Source: Sinohyriopsis cumingii (taxonomy: Eukaryota; Mollusca; Bivalvia; Unionida; Unionidae). Taken from it: 64,000 nt of DNA. Both the position numbers and the translations under genes were made by a program. The first letter of the stretch is position 1. Each line of letters begins with the position of its first letter. Of this stretch, positions 46,986-59,218 are shown piece after piece. The stretch spans positions 21,847,436 through 21,911,435 of the forward strand of contig CM068828.1 in assembly GCA_028554795.2 (NCBI GenBank), read 5' to 3'. The notes under the pieces are model-generated. The model worked only from the letters and a program-made list of their open reading frames with translations, ran no database searches and was not told the origin of the DNA.

Positions 46986-48491
46986 TCCTTTCACACAGAA
47001 TAAGTAAAGGTCCTACAGACCACTGTATGATGTTAACCCAGCATTTAAAAAGAATATGACCCAGTTACCCAGATTTGTCATTGATATCCTCCCATAACCA
47101 TGTCTTTTCAACTGTCCCTGATTTTGTTATGTTTTCCAAATTTTTCCTCCTCATTTATTGCTAATTTGAAACTTGATAATGGTTACTGTTAATTCTGTTA
47201 TTTCCATTCATCCTGCCTATTTAATCATACACACCTTTATCTTTTCCTGGCACTAAAATCGTTTTGGTCATAGTGGAACTTGCGAGGGATTTACCGTCAA
47301 TGTAGCCTGCTAAATCATATTATGTCATCTCTATATATGTTTGTACATAGAGACATATGTGTGAACTCCCCTAACACTGTTTTAGCTTTGCATAGGACTT
47401 GGATCAGTATTGGTCCTATGAGTACCTTGGAAATTTCCATCTCATCCCAGAATGTGGTTTGTGGGCAAGTATTGTTGAATCTACATAAATGTTTAACAAA
47501 ACTGTTATTTGTTTTCTGTATCTGGGATTTGGCACATATGAACAATGACCCAGATGTCAATAAATTTTAGACTGGACCTTTGGGTCATACCCTGAGATCT
47601 CTTTAATTAGCCCCTTGGTCCTAACATAGAAACCATTGAAAAACCACTCATTAGCATGTACATTTAAGGGACTTGAATAAGCAAATTTATACAAATATTG
47701 ACATCAGGTGCTATGATTCTATGACCTAAGTAACAGAAAAGAACAAAAACTAATACTTTTGTAAAATTCAAAATATAATTTCTTTCCCTAAATAGGATAT
47801 GAAGAATTAAAAATAACTTACAGCATGGTGAATAAAATTCTTAATAGTCCTAGAAGTTCTATCACGTGTCCAAAAGGATAGAATATTCCAAACAACTCCC
47901 ACTGATAATAACAAACAAAGTTAACACTATAGTGCAGATGTCCCAGTAGTCTTGATTTATGAGTTATAATCCAATTATAATTATAATCCACAATGTCTAT
48001 AAAATGAATTCAGAGTAATTTAATACAGCTCTAAATCCCCTAAATCTGAGTACTTTGTAATTCCAATGAATAATTAAAATAAATTATATCCACAAAGATG
48101 ATTACAACTATTTGCCGCTTCTAAGACTGATGTTAATACAAGGAATAAACTATTTTCAGTCGGTTATTCCATAAATGAAAAACTAAGTTGAATAATCAAT
48201 AATAAAAAAACCTAGTCAACCAAATTCAAGTAGTTTCACAGTTAGCCAATCAGGAATTGTGTTACCCTGCCCTTCAAGAAAACACATGACCTGAACTCAA
48301 ATCGCATAAACATGATTCAATAAAAGTAAATGTCACTATTTTTAAACTCTTCTCTGTGTTAACAGAATCACCTCATCCAGAAGTGCATACACACAATGTA
48401 CAAAATTACCTAGTTACTATGTTATTTACTTAATGGCCCTTTCTATCTATAATTATGAAAATTACCAGACATAATATAGATGAACATAACA
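46986..48491. other. Intergenic; possible 3' LTR in the right part
   Basis: No gene recognised; frames of 96 (+) and 81 (-) codons near 47280-47570 overlap each other and look random. If the purine tract at 48492-48505 is real, a minus-strand 3' LTR would begin at 48491 (TGTTATG on the minus strand) and run leftwards. I could not find its other end or a matching 5' LTR. Confidence 0.35.
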
Positions 48492-48505
48492 CCTCCCCTC
48501 CTAAA
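48492..48505 (-). promoter_or_regulatory. Polypurine tract of the Ty3/gypsy relic
   Basis: The minus strand reads TTTAGGAGGGGAGG directly followed by TGTTATG, the usual layout of a plus-strand primer site and an LTR beginning TG. It lies after RNase H in element polarity, as expected. Confidence 0.6.
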
Positions 48506-48649
48506 GATAAATGATTTATGCAATAAAGCTACCTTTTATATGTTAGTAAAAATAACTATAATTTAATTTGCATAGGAATACATCTTATGAAAGATAATCA
48601 GATACAAACTAAAGCAGTATAGTTGTTTTATATACTCTACAATCGATTT

Positions 48650-49130
48650 TTTTTATTTTCCTTTGATTTATGTGATATCGATGTATTTCTGCAACATCAC
48701 TTTCGATCTCAACAATCTCCAATTTGTTTTTCATTTTGTTACTGAACGTAACGGTGTTGTGATCATTGAATACAATAATCGGAGAACACTTAAAAGATTT
48801 GCAAAGCCAAACTTAATGACAAACATTCCTTCTAGATTGTCTAATAACTTCTCTTGTGCTTGTTTAATTTCTTAGAAAAACAACACGCAGCTTGATCCAT
48901 GCCATTGCTTTCTTCTTATCGATTCTCCACCAGCCCCACCTCACTCACATCAACAGACATTTTAAATGATTGATCGAAATCTGGAGTTGAAATAGCTGGT
49001 GAACTCTTGAGTATGCCTTTAATTTATCAAAGACTCGTGGCATTTGTCAGATCATTGAAACTTGTTTTTTTTTACTTAACAAATTTGTGAGGGATTCAGC
49101 ATTTATGGAAAAATTGAAGCAGATTTTCAG
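48650..49130 (-). pseudogene. RNase H domain relic (Ty3/gypsy)
   Basis: Fragments in changing frames include KMSVDVSEVG (first catalytic Asp region, near 48960), CCFSKKLNKHKRS (near 48870) and FNDHNTVTFSNKMKNK (near 48760, usually YTDHNPL). The catalytic TDH has become NDH. Several stops interrupt it. Confidence 0.7.
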
Positions 49131-49136
49131 ATAATA

Positions 49137-49960
49137 TCAAGCCATTCTCAAAATTCGCATCGGTTGCTTCGTACTGATTGGCTCTGGAGAATCAGATACG
49201 GCCTTGACCTCAGCTTCTATAGGTTTAACTTGACCGTGTCCCATAACATGTCCTACAAATGTAACACAAGCACGGCAAAACTCACTTCTGTTTAAACTGA
49301 TTGTCGAATTTGCATCACTGAGTCGATCAAAGAACTTCCGGATGGCTTCCAAGTGATCTTTCCTGGTGTCGGTGTAGATTATGGCGTCATCAATGCAAGC
49401 GTCACAATTATCTAGTCCAGATATTATCCTATTCATTAAACGTTGGAAAGGCGAAGGCGAACCTGTCATCCCAAACGGCATCACATTATATTGACAAAGT
49501 CCATCTGGAGTTACCAATGCTTAAAATTCCTTTCCTCTTTACGTAGTAGGATTTTAAGAATCTCTTCGAAAGGTAAATTTTGACATTTTGCATTTCAACT
49601 TTTGTCAATGCAGCTGTCGATTTTTGGTTTTGGAATCAATCTGTTTTTGGTGTCATTGTTCACTTTCTATAATCAGTACACATACAAAAAGTCTGATATG
49701 GTTTTGGCACCAGAATACATGGTGAACTCCAGTTACTTTTACTTGGTTCTATGAAATAATTCTCCAGCAAATATTAAATTTCCTTTTTTTAAACATTCCA
49801 GTTTGAAAGGATTCAACCTGTAAGGATGCTGTTTTACAGGAGCGGAACCGTCAATTTGAACATCATTGTAGATTTTATTTCGTGTTTGGAACATCTAGAA
49901 ACAAGTGCTTATTATCTCTTAATAGTAATTTTAGTTCACTCTTTTTTTGTGGCAGCAGAT
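49137..49960 (-). pseudogene. Reverse transcriptase relic (Ty3/gypsy)
   Basis: The longest piece is an open 126-codon frame at 49137-49517: TPDGLCQYNVMPFGMTGSP, FQRLMN, the catalytic motif as CIDD (usually YIDD, about 49390-49402), then FVGHVMGHGQVKP. To its right, in shifted frames with stops, lie NWSSPCILVPKP (about 49720) and CTDYRK (about 49670), the 5' fingers. The upstream linker includes QHPYRLNPFK (about 49805). Confidence 0.88.
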
Positions 49961-50109
49961 GCGAAAGTTTCTGGTCCAGATTATCCAGTATTGCCGAATT
50001 CTAAAGATTGGTTACACAAAAGTCACTACAGTCCGATTTCACTTAATCTTTCAAATCCTCACTGCTTGGGACAGGTACATATACATTGATTGATTGATTT
50101 ACAGGGCTA

Positions 50110-50960
50110 TCTCTATCAGTATACTCCTTTAACATATGACTAACATCTTTCCAAGTTCTGTTTTGCCCCCAGGAGTGTTAATAATATAATTTTAGTCACT
50201 TTATTTTCACGTGCATAAGGACCATACTTCGTTTCTGAAGAGCATTTTGAGGTATGAACAAGTGAGCCAGTTTTTTTTTCTTCACCAGGCTGAAAACTCC
50301 TTTCGTACCCTTTTCTGTCGTATCTTAATTTCTTTCTTGACTGACTAGGTTCAGGATTAGTTCTTGCTACTTCACAAGCCTTCGACGATTTGCATTTGAA
50401 ATGAGAGACACAGTCGAGAAGATTAATTTCTGAATCATTGGTTGAAAGAAGTTTCTCTTTTCATAATTTATTTCGTCCATGGACAGTATGTCCTAAAACT
50501 TGGTCAAAGGAAAAATCTAGAGATTCTTGAACTGATTCTCCAAAACAAAAACAAAAATGAACACCTTTGTCACAGTTGTTTCCTGTCTCAAAACAATAAG
50601 ACCGAATCATTTTCTTCAACGTTTGATGAAATCTTTATAAGGCCCTTTGACACGGAGGGGGATAGGCGTAAGCTTTCAGCTGCTTGATGATTAATTCAGG
50701 CATAACTTGCTGGAAGTTTCAGGACACAAAGTTTGACCCTTGATCAAATTGGACTGATCTGGGTAAGCCAAAATGTGTTTAAAAACCAAAGATTTTACTA
50801 ATTTTTAGTTTTTAATATTCCTCAAGTAGCCTCTGGAAATCTTGTGGACGCACACATAATAGTTAACGAGTATTGGTTGCCTAACTTGATCTTAAACGTC
50901 ACTGGCCATACTCTAATATTTTTCCTTTTACATCAGATTTACATTAGGTGATTAAAAGTA
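50110..50960 (-). pseudogene. Integrase relic (Ty3/gypsy)
   Basis: The core reads GNQYSLTIMCASTRFPEA (about 50828-50882), then FGLPRSVQFDQGSNFVS with the second catalytic Asp (about 50725-50775). The word that normally holds the catalytic Glu (ALERFHQT) reads AL-stop-RFHQT (about 50640). A C-terminal region with YDRKGYERSFQPG (about 50300) follows. Orientation and adjacency to the RT show it belongs to the same element. Confidence 0.82.
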
Positions 50961-51596
50961 TTTATACTCGTACAAAAAGAATTAAAAAAGTTATCAAGTA
51001 TAAAGATGATTAATAATTTGATTACTAGAAATAGAAGTATACAACACTGCTACCTCCGCAATCGAGTACGCCAACCGGAAATGACGTAATTTATCCCACA
51101 AGAGGCAGCACTTGCTTCATGTGGTCAAAAAATAAAACAAAAAACTATAGAGAGGAAACATTTAGATGAAACTATTAAAAACAAATTTACTCTATAGCCT
51201 TATATGTGTGAGCTTATGTCGAAAACGTGCCACTCTTCCTTCTGTGAGAAATTCATATCTGAAGCACTGTAAATAGAGCTGCAACAATAGAATTCCAATA
51301 TTACCTTACAGCAGACTTATTAGCACGTTGTCCAGTTTATTGAGAACTATATGAAAACTGAGGTCAGTGATTATTTAAATGAAACTGGATACATTTACCA
51401 CTATAGTTTATGGTAGTAAAATTTATTGCATTTCACTTAAATTTTTATTTATTTGAATCTGAAATTCTGACAGGACTGGATGTACAACGTTTGAAATCTT
51501 TGAGTTTTGCAGAAATACTGCACCAAACATTGGGATTCTTAAAATAAACTGATTTAATGTAATAATTCTCCAATGTGCTTGTGTGTATGTGTGTGT
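50961..51596. other. Unassigned; no gag or LTR recognised
   Basis: This stretch should hold protease, gag and the 5' LTR of the Ty3/gypsy relic if it were complete. I see no CCHC knuckle, protease motif or repeat of the 48.4 kb LTR candidate. Confidence 0.4.
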
Positions 51597-51663
51597 AATC
51601 CTATCTATCTATCTATCTATCTATCTGTCTATCTATCTGTCTGTCTGTCTGTCTGTCTACCTA

Positions 51664-51716
<53 letters not shown>

Positions 51717-51728
51717 GTATGTATGTAT
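51597..51728. repeat. Compound microsatellite (TCTA)n (TCTG)n (CT)n (TA)n (TATG)n
   Basis: Four simple repeats follow one another without spacer. A (TG) stretch precedes them from 51577. Confidence 0.97.
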
Positions 51729-53289
51729 TGCAATACCTAACTCAAAAAAACAAAACATAAGGCACTACTAAGAACTACATTCCTTTTCCAGTAGTAATAA
51801 TAATAATAATAATGATAATGAAAAACATGAAATAATGTCAGAAAAACATCAAGCAGTTCACTATGTTGCAATACCTTAATGGTATTATGAATGGAATTTG
51901 TGCATGCATAAACATTGTCCAGTTAACGTGTGAAGATTATTTTGATGTTAAACGTTGAAATGTGAAATGATGTTTGACCTACGAGACTTTGGCATATTTG
52001 ATCATGTCATTTTTATCTGTCACTGAAAACATCTACCACGTGTGAATTACTTATTCCAGTACTCTGTGTTTTATACTACATGTGAGTATAAAACCTTGCT
52101 CTGGTCCTCGTAATGTTGTCATGAGTATTAATGACTTTGTCATGGAATTCATTTAAAGACATCAACAGTTCTACAAGCCCTGGGACATCGGTATTAAGTG
52201 GAAAGAAGGCCGCATAATATCAGTTATTGTGTCATATTCATTTTCATGTTGAACCATGCGTGTGTCGTGCTGGAATTTCACATGAATAGTTTAGGAAATG
52301 AATTATCTTACCTTCCATTATTTGCAATATCAAAGCCAGAAATATGATGTTAGTCCATAAATTAGTGACCTCAACTATCCGGTGGAGATTTGTTACCAAA
52401 ACAGCGGAGATGCAGGATAGTGATGAAATCAATGTGTCCAGCCAAAGAATCACATTTCTCTTGTCAGACTTTTGTTGAACAGTAAGTTAGAACTGATGTT
52501 ACTGTTCATTATTGTAAGTTCTTGGTTATGTAGAACTTGTTATTTTACTTTAATATGCGAAATAGTATGCATTTGATAGGGACTATTTCTAACCGTATTA
52601 CGACTCGATCATGTAGGAACAGCGTTCAAATTTGAACAACTTAATATTAATTGAATGCGTTGGCTTGTCTCCACATTCAATGAAATTCACAGACCCGAAG
52701 CACATAAACATCTGCTCCATGCGCCAATGTTTGGATAAAGTTATCTTATCGAAACATTTGCTAGCGAAGATGAGATAATATAGATATACTTAACACGGGG
52801 TATACCAGAACTCCCGGAATTTAGCCCCGGGTCATAACTTACATATAGAAAGAAAAGACAGATTTGTACATGCCACTGATATTGGCCGTGGGGTCCATCT
52901 TTGCCTCCCACAAGTGACACGGCAACTTGACCATAACTTTGAAACTATAAGATTGCATATTTAAATAAGTCTGCATGGAAACACAATTGCAAGCTCATAA
53001 TTCACAATTACCCATGGGGCAGACTTTATTTTTAGGAAACCGTTGAAGAGGCTCGAACTTCACTGTGGATGTCAAAATAGGGATGCAGGGGTATCTGTGT
53101 TTTAGAAACAGGAATGAAGTTTTCAGTTGCCATCCAGGTCTTTGAATATTTTTTTAATTATATAAAATGTCATTACGGGTGAAAATTTAAACAAAACTTT
53201 TCGCTTGTATTGCAAATCTTAGAATAAGTATAGAAAAATATACTACATTTAATCTTTAGAACAATGAAAATAATAACAGTCTCGCTAGC
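51729..53289. other. Intergenic, nothing convincing
   Basis: A minus-strand frame at 52311-52453 ends in a good donor-like GGTAAGATA but begins at GTG and has no recognised similarity. A short (TAA)n run lies near 51796-51815. No element ends recognised. Confidence 0.35.
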
Positions 53290-54740
53290 CTCAGATTGAT
53301 ACCTCTAATGCATATTGATACCTCTAATGCATATTGATACATCTAATGCATATTGATGCCTCTAATGCATATTGATACCTCTAATGCATATTTATACCTC
53401 TAATGCATATTGATACATCTAATGCATATTGATACCTCTAATGCATATTGATACATCTAATGCATATTTATACCTCTAATGCATATTGATACATCTAATG
53501 CATATTTATACCTCTAACGCATATTTATGCCTATAATGCATATTGATGCCTCTAATGCATATTGATACCTTTAATGCATATTGATACCTCTAATGAGATT
53601 GATGATTCTAATGCATATTGATACATCTAATGCATATTTATACCTCTAATGCGTATTGATACATCTAATGCATATTTATACCTCTAATGCATATTGATAC
53701 ATCTAATGCATATTTATACCTCTAATGCATATTGATGCCTCTAATGCATATTGATACCTCTAATGCATATTTATACCTCTAATGCATATTGATACATCTA
53801 ATGCATATTGATACCTCTAATGCATATTGATACATCTAATGCATATTGATACCTCTAATGCATATTGATAACTCTAATGCATATTGATGCCTCTAATGCA
53901 TATTGATACCTCTAATGCATATTTATACCTCTAATGCATATTGATACATCTAATGCATATTTATACCTCTAACGCATATTTATGCCTATAATGCATATTG
54001 ATGCCTCTAATGCATATTGATACCTTTAATGCATATTGATACCTCTAATGAGATTGATGATTCTAATGCATATTGATACATCTAATGCATATTTATACCT
54101 CTAATGCGTATTGATACATCTAATGCATATTTATACCTCTAATGCATATTGATACATCTAATGCATATTTATACCTCTAATGCATATTGATACATTTAAT
54201 GCATATTTATACCTCTAACGCATATTTATGCCTATAATGCATATTGATGCCTCTAATGCATATTGATCCTTTTAATGCATATTGATACCTCTAATGAGAT
54301 TGATGATTCTAATGCATATTTATACATCTAATGCATATTTATACCTCTAATGCGTATTGATACATCTAATGCATATTTATACCTCTAATGCATATTGATA
54401 CATCTAATGCATATTTATACCTCTAATGCATATTGATACATCTAATGCATATTTATACCTCTACTGCATATTGATGCCTATAATGCAGATTGATGCATCT
54501 AATGCGTATTGATACCTCTAATACATATTGATACATCTAATGCATATTTATACCTCTAATGCATATTGATACCTCTAATGAGATTGATGCATCTAATGCA
54601 TATTGATACCTCTAACGAGATTGATGCTTCTAATGCATATTGATGCCTCTAATGCATATTGATGCCTCTAATGCATATTGATACCGCTAATGCATATTGA
54701 TACCTCTAATGCATATTGATGCCTTTAATGCATATTTGTG
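53290..54740. repeat. 19-bp satellite, ~76 units, with higher-order repeats
   Basis: The unit GATACCTCTAATGCATATT has alternate forms at the second triplet (TACATC, TGCCTC) and first base (GAT/TAT). A marker word ATGAGATTGATGATTCTAAT recurs near 53595, 54050 and 54294, with matching neighbours, showing block duplications of about 457 and 245 bp. Confidence 0.96.
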
Positions 54741-55639
54741 GTAAAGTTGATAACATGGATAGGATAACTTTTAAGTCATTGTTATGTTGATTTGATCTAT
54801 ATTTGTGCTTAATTTTTTACCCATTCTTGTTATGATTGTGTTTAAGAGTTGTGAATGCAGTCATTATCTCCCTGACTTTGTCACGATTTAAATATTAAAC
54901 AAGATTTTGAATTCGAGAATTAGTGGAGTTTTCCTTCGGAAATAGTCTGGTTTCCAAAACACTCTATTGTGTCAGAGGTCAAGTGGATATTCGTATAGAT
55001 ATAATTCCTCTCAAATTTTATCTGAAAAAAACTGCAAATGATTCCTCAGACTTATTATAAAACAGGAACGAAAAATTATTGACCATATATTTGGTTAATA
55101 ATTATTCATTACTGTTTTGTAGTAAGTGTGAGGAATCAGTTACATATTTTTCAGATATAATTTGAGAGAAATTATTTATTTAAATTCTTTATCGAAATTG
55201 CAAAGTGCTCATTGACTTTTTGAATTAAAAATCTCTACTTTGAGATTATTGCGAACTCATTCAAAGATATTCTAGATTGTATAATTGTAGTACATCAGGA
55301 TATTTCAAGACTATTGGAGTTCATTCCGAAGATTGTATATTTTGGGATCTGTGATATTGAGGATTATTTGGAATTTAATTCACAATACTGTAAGTGTCGT
55401 TTGAATTTTCACTTTTTATTCGGAGAAATAAATTGTTTGTTGAATTTTGCTTATTTTGTTGGTTTCACTTCTTCCAGTTAGATTGTTTAAAAGAACATAA
55501 TAGTAACATTATAGTGTGTTATAATTGCATACAGTGCTTTTACTAAAGTAAATTTTCTTAAACAGTCAGCAACATTATTCACGTACATGCCAATTGGTAG
55601 CTGGAATATCTAGTAAAGCGTGATGCAAAAAAAAAAGAG
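54741..55639. other. Intergenic, nothing firm
   Basis: The sequence has an LTR-like look in places (TTGTTATGTTGATTTGATCT at 54778-54797, AATAAATTG near 55427), but no repeat partner, primer site or coding region is visible. Confidence 0.3.
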
Positions 55640-56330
55640 AAAAGAAAAAAAGTCGTTTTATGCATTATAAAGCCTGTTATTTGCTATACAGTCTTCCAGT
55701 GAGCCGTTGTTTACATTATAAAATCCTGTCTTTTGTTAAGTCTTCCAGTGATTCATTTTTGTTTTTCATTACAAAACCTCTCTTTTGCCAAGTCTTCCAG
55801 TGAGTCCTTGTTTTATGCATTATAAAAATCTATCTTTTGCTAAGTCTTCAACTGGGCAGTTTTTCTACATTATAAAATCCTGTCTTTTGTTAAGTCTTCC
55901 AGTGAGTCATTATTTTTACATTATAAAACCTATCTTTTGCTAAGTATTCCAATAAGTCGTTTTCTTTAAATTAAATTACAAAAACCTGTCTTTTTGCTAA
56001 GTCTTCCAGTGAATCGTTTTCTACATTATAAAAAACCTGTCTTTTGGAAAGTCTTCCAGTGAGCCGTTTGTTACATTATACAAACCTGTCTTTTGCTAAG
56101 TCTTCCAGTGAGTCGTTTTTGACATTGAAAAACCTGTCTTTTGGTAAATCTTCCAGTGAGTCGTTTTATGCATTTTAAAAACCTGTCTTTTGCTAAGTCT
56201 TCCACTGAGCCGTTTGTTTTGAATATTTTGACATAAAACCAGTCAGTTGATACAGTTTCCCTGTGAGTCATTCTTTGTATCATAAAACCAGTCGTTAGCT
56301 AATCTTCCTGAGAGACGCTTTATACAATAG
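55640..56330. repeat. ~45-50 bp diverged minisatellite, ~13 units
   Basis: Words CTGTCTTTTGCTAAGTCTTC, CAGTGAGTCGTTTT and ACATTATAAAA recur with frequent small indels. Confidence 0.9.
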
Positions 56331-56589
56331 AAAACTAGTATATTACAGTACCTAACAACATACTTCTTGTTCAGATACCAGCTTAAATAATTTGAGCACT
56401 AGTATTAGCGTTTGCATTATTCTTTCATTAATTTAAGGAATATATAGATAGCATTGTGCACCTAAACCATACACATACTACTCTCTGGAATGTAGAGTCC
56501 GTATGTATAGTTCTTTTAGAAGAAAATAATGAATTAAAATTTCCATGCAGAACTATAGACAAAATGTATAATTTTAATGAGATTTTGTA
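56331..56589. other. Spacer between two satellites
   Basis: AT-rich, no feature. Confidence 0.4.
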
Positions 56590-57155
56590 GTGTACACACT
56601 GACTTTTAAAACCCGTCAGAGGGTACCAGTCGACACTAACTTCTAAAATCCGTCAGATGGTGCCAATCCACACTGACTTCTAACACCCGTAAATGGTACC
56701 AATCCACACTGACTTATAAAACCTGTCAGATGGTACCAGTCCACACTAACGTCTAAAACCCGTCAGACTGTGCATATCCACAGTGACTTCTAAAATCCGT
56801 CAGATGGTGCCAATCCACACTGACTTCTAACACCCGTCAGATGCTACCATTCGACATTAACTTATAAAACTCGTCAGACTGTGCCAATCCATAATAACTT
56901 CTAACACCCGTCAGATTGTACCAATCAACATTAATTTATAATACTCGTCGGACTGTGCCAATCCACAATAACTTCAAACACCCATCAGATGGTATCAATC
57001 CACAATAACTTCTAAAACCCGTCAGATTGTGGCAATCCACACTGACTTCTAAAACCCGTCAGATGATGCTAATCCACACTGACTTCAAACACCAGTCAGA
57101 TGGTACCAATCCACACAAGAGTAATTAGTCAGATGGTACCAATCCACACAAGAGT
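56590..57155. repeat. ~46-bp diverged minisatellite, ~12 units
   Basis: Words CCAATCCACACTGACTTCTA, AAACCCGTCAGATGGTACCA and variants (AATAACTTC, ACTCGTC, TGTGCC) recur. Units with ACATTAACTTATAA appear twice in the same order. Confidence 0.9.
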
Positions 57156-57459
57156 GATTATGGGTTTCTTTTTGGAAGGCCTCAGGAGTGAGGAGATTTC
57201 ATAGTCGAACAACACTTATCTCATAGTGTAGCTGGCATTATATTGGCTAGGTCTGCCTGGGAGATAGTCGCAAAATCGTTATTTAATCATAAACATTTTT
57301 GTTTTTAATTTACTTTCTGTAAAATGCTGCAAGGAAATGACTGTGTATTATATGTTAGATTTGCATTCTCCAAATGACGCCCCACTATTTGTCTCATTAC
57401 TGATCTTTCATTTCTATTGGTTTGTGAAAGCCATGAGTAGTAGTCATCTGGGGCACCCT
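57156..57459. other. Spacer, no feature
   Basis: No gene or element recognised between the 46-bp satellite and the SINE. Confidence 0.4.
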
Positions 57460-57470
57460 AGCCTCAATGG

Positions 57471-57727
57471 TTGTTGTTGTTGTTGTTGTGGGGTTTAACG
57501 CCATTTTTCAGCACGATAGGCTATACATGGCGGCCAGTATTAATGGTGGAGGAAGAACCCGGAAAACCCCGGAAAGAACCACCGACCCACGAGAAGCTAC
57601 TGGCAGGCTTTCTCACATGCCCACATTGGCTGAATCTTAGACTCGAACCGCCGCAGACAGAGGTGAGATGGCAGTGATCCGTAACGAAGAGTGCTTTAGA
57701 CCACTCGGCCACTCGGGCCCCCCCCCC
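57471..57727 (-). mobile_element. tRNA-derived SINE with perfect 11-bp target duplication
   Basis: AGCCTCAATGG flanks the insert at 57460-57470 and 57728-57738. On the minus strand the insert reads a C/G tract, then GGCCGAGTGGCCGAGTGGTC (A-box region), GCGGTTCGAGTC (B box), a conserved body (GGTGGTTCTTTCCGGGGTTT, CTTCCTCCACCATTAATACT) and an (ACA)n tail. The body resembles the conserved domain found in several mollusc SINEs; this is from memory. The intact duplication indicates a fairly recent insertion. Confidence 0.9.
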
Positions 57728-57738
57728 AGCCTCAATGG

Positions 57739-58440
57739 GACTTCAATGTTAAAAAGGGTCCAGGCACTCTAGCCTCAAGGGGAATTTAACATAGGGAAAT
57801 TTAAAATGGAATGAATGGGGAAATGAAAAGGTCGTGGGCAACTCTGGCGACAAAGGGAATTTAAGATGGAAAAATATTGGGCCTGTCTAGCGACAAAAAT
57901 TATTGGGCCTGTCTAGCGACAAAAAATAGTGGACCTGCTTAGCAACAAAATGTTGGGTCTGTTAAATGTCAAGGGGAATAGAACAAACTGATGTCTAACG
58001 ACAATGAATTGGAACTGTATCAGGACAATATGGATGATGGCGTCACGGTACTGGACATTGTCAACAATGTCCGCCAGGCGTTATATAAAGTTATATGTCC
58101 CTCTCAGCCATGCGTTGTATAAAGTTATATGTCCTGCACTGCCAAGTATTATAGCTTTTCACGGCGATTCACGGACAATATAAATCCCAGTCGAAAATGT
58201 TGTGGGCACCTTTGGGAATAATGGGACTTTAACATTGGACTATTGGGCCTCTATAGCGACAAATAATATTGGATCTGTATAGGGACAATAGGAATGGAAC
58301 AGGTGGGAAGACATCACGGTATTGGACATTGGCAACAATGTTGCGAGTGGCTGACCTCAGTCGGGCAAAACAGCGACAGCGGGAAAAAAGTCTATAGCAT
58401 CTGGTGGGGCGGAACATATAACTTGATAGACACAGAATCA
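57739..58440. repeat. Diverged repeat field with TAGCGACAA core
   Basis: Words ATTGGGCCTGTCTAGCGACA, GGACCTGCTTAGCAACAAAA, CTATAGCGACAAATAATATT and GTATAGGGACAATA recur at irregular 25-35 bp spacing. GTTATATAAAGTTATATGTC and TTGTATAAAGTTATATGTCC form a local duplication (58079-58132), and CACGGTACTGGACATTGTCA / CACGGTATTGGACATTGGCA lies at about 58046 and 58315. It may be the outer part of the Polinton-type element to its right. Confidence 0.6.
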
Positions 58441-58684
58441 CCTACTAAACAATCCATAGTGATGAGAGTGCTAATCTATAATACATTTTTATACAAAACA
58501 ACACACTCATACTAACAAAATCCACGTTATTTACATTCAATACATTGTGAAGAAGGAACATTTTTATATACAAAACACCATTACCTGCAATCACCTCAGC
58601 AAAAGAGTTAGTGGTTATAGTCACACTACTCCACATTCACATAAAGTAAACACATTAAGCAGGGATAAATTGTCTTTGTTAAGG
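58441..58684. other. Spacer, no feature
   Basis: Nothing recognised. A weak GTTTTGTTAAAG / TCTTTGTTAAGG duplication links 58673 and 58839. Confidence 0.35.
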
Positions 58685-59045
58685 AAACAAAACCCACACA
58701 AACACATACAAACGTACGCGCGCACACATACATACACACACAAACGAACGCGTGCATACAAAAACACATAAATACACAAACGATCGTTTGCATACAAGAG
58801 CATATACATTCACACACATATTTTTTGTTAAGGGATAAGCGTTTTGTTAAAGAAAAGAAACTAACAAAAATCACATGCAAACGTAAGTGCGCACACACAA
58901 AATACACACGCAAACAAAATACCTACACACACAAACGTACGCGCGCACCGCGCACACATTCACACAAAAACACATACATACACAAACGTTCGCGTGCATA
59001 CATGCACACACAAGCACACACACACATGCACACAAACGCGTTGTG
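58685..59045. repeat. CA-rich repeat with CpG-rich palindromic cores
   Basis: ACACACAAACG alternates with ACGCGCGCACAC, CGAACGCGTGCATAC and CGTTCGCGTGCATAC. Two sub-blocks each begin with a TTTGTTAAGG-like word (58674, 58831). Short frames rich in THK/R residues are by-products. Confidence 0.85.
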
Positions 59046-59218
59046 TTAGCTTCGACTGTAAGAGAATGAGATAAAATCTCATATAAAAAGACTATCTCTT
59101 ACACCACCAAAACTTCCTTTGGGAACACCCAAGTGTATTTATGGCCTCAAAACACAAACCTGATATATAGGGACTCGGTTGCGTCTAAAATTTACTCATT
59201 TGCAATTTTGCCATCAAG

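Larger units (their letters stand above)
48492..50960 (-). mobile_element. Ty3/gypsy retrotransposon relic with Gmr1-like order (INT-RT-RH)
   Basis: On the minus strand, from right to left, come integrase (50960-50110), a linker, reverse transcriptase (about 49960-49137), RNase H (about 49130-48650) and a polypurine tract (48505-48492). Ordinary Ty3/gypsy elements have integrase last. Integrase first is known from the Gmr1 group described in fish, ascidians and sea urchins. Every domain carries stops or frame changes. No gag, protease or 5' LTR was seen to the right. Confidence 0.8.

Noticed and set aside
46406-47059. 217-codon frame with MYILYHIP repeats
   Set aside because: By-product of the 39-bp minisatellite; no start context or similarity.
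49826-50687. Plus-strand frames over the retrotransposon
   Set aside because: Antisense to recognisable integrase and RT blocks on the minus strand.
52244-52453. Minus-strand first exon with hydrophobic start and good donor
   Set aside because: It begins at GTG, not ATG, has no recognised similarity and no partner exon.
58547-59069. Several short frames rich in THK/R on both strands
   Set aside because: Translation of the CA-rich simple repeat.
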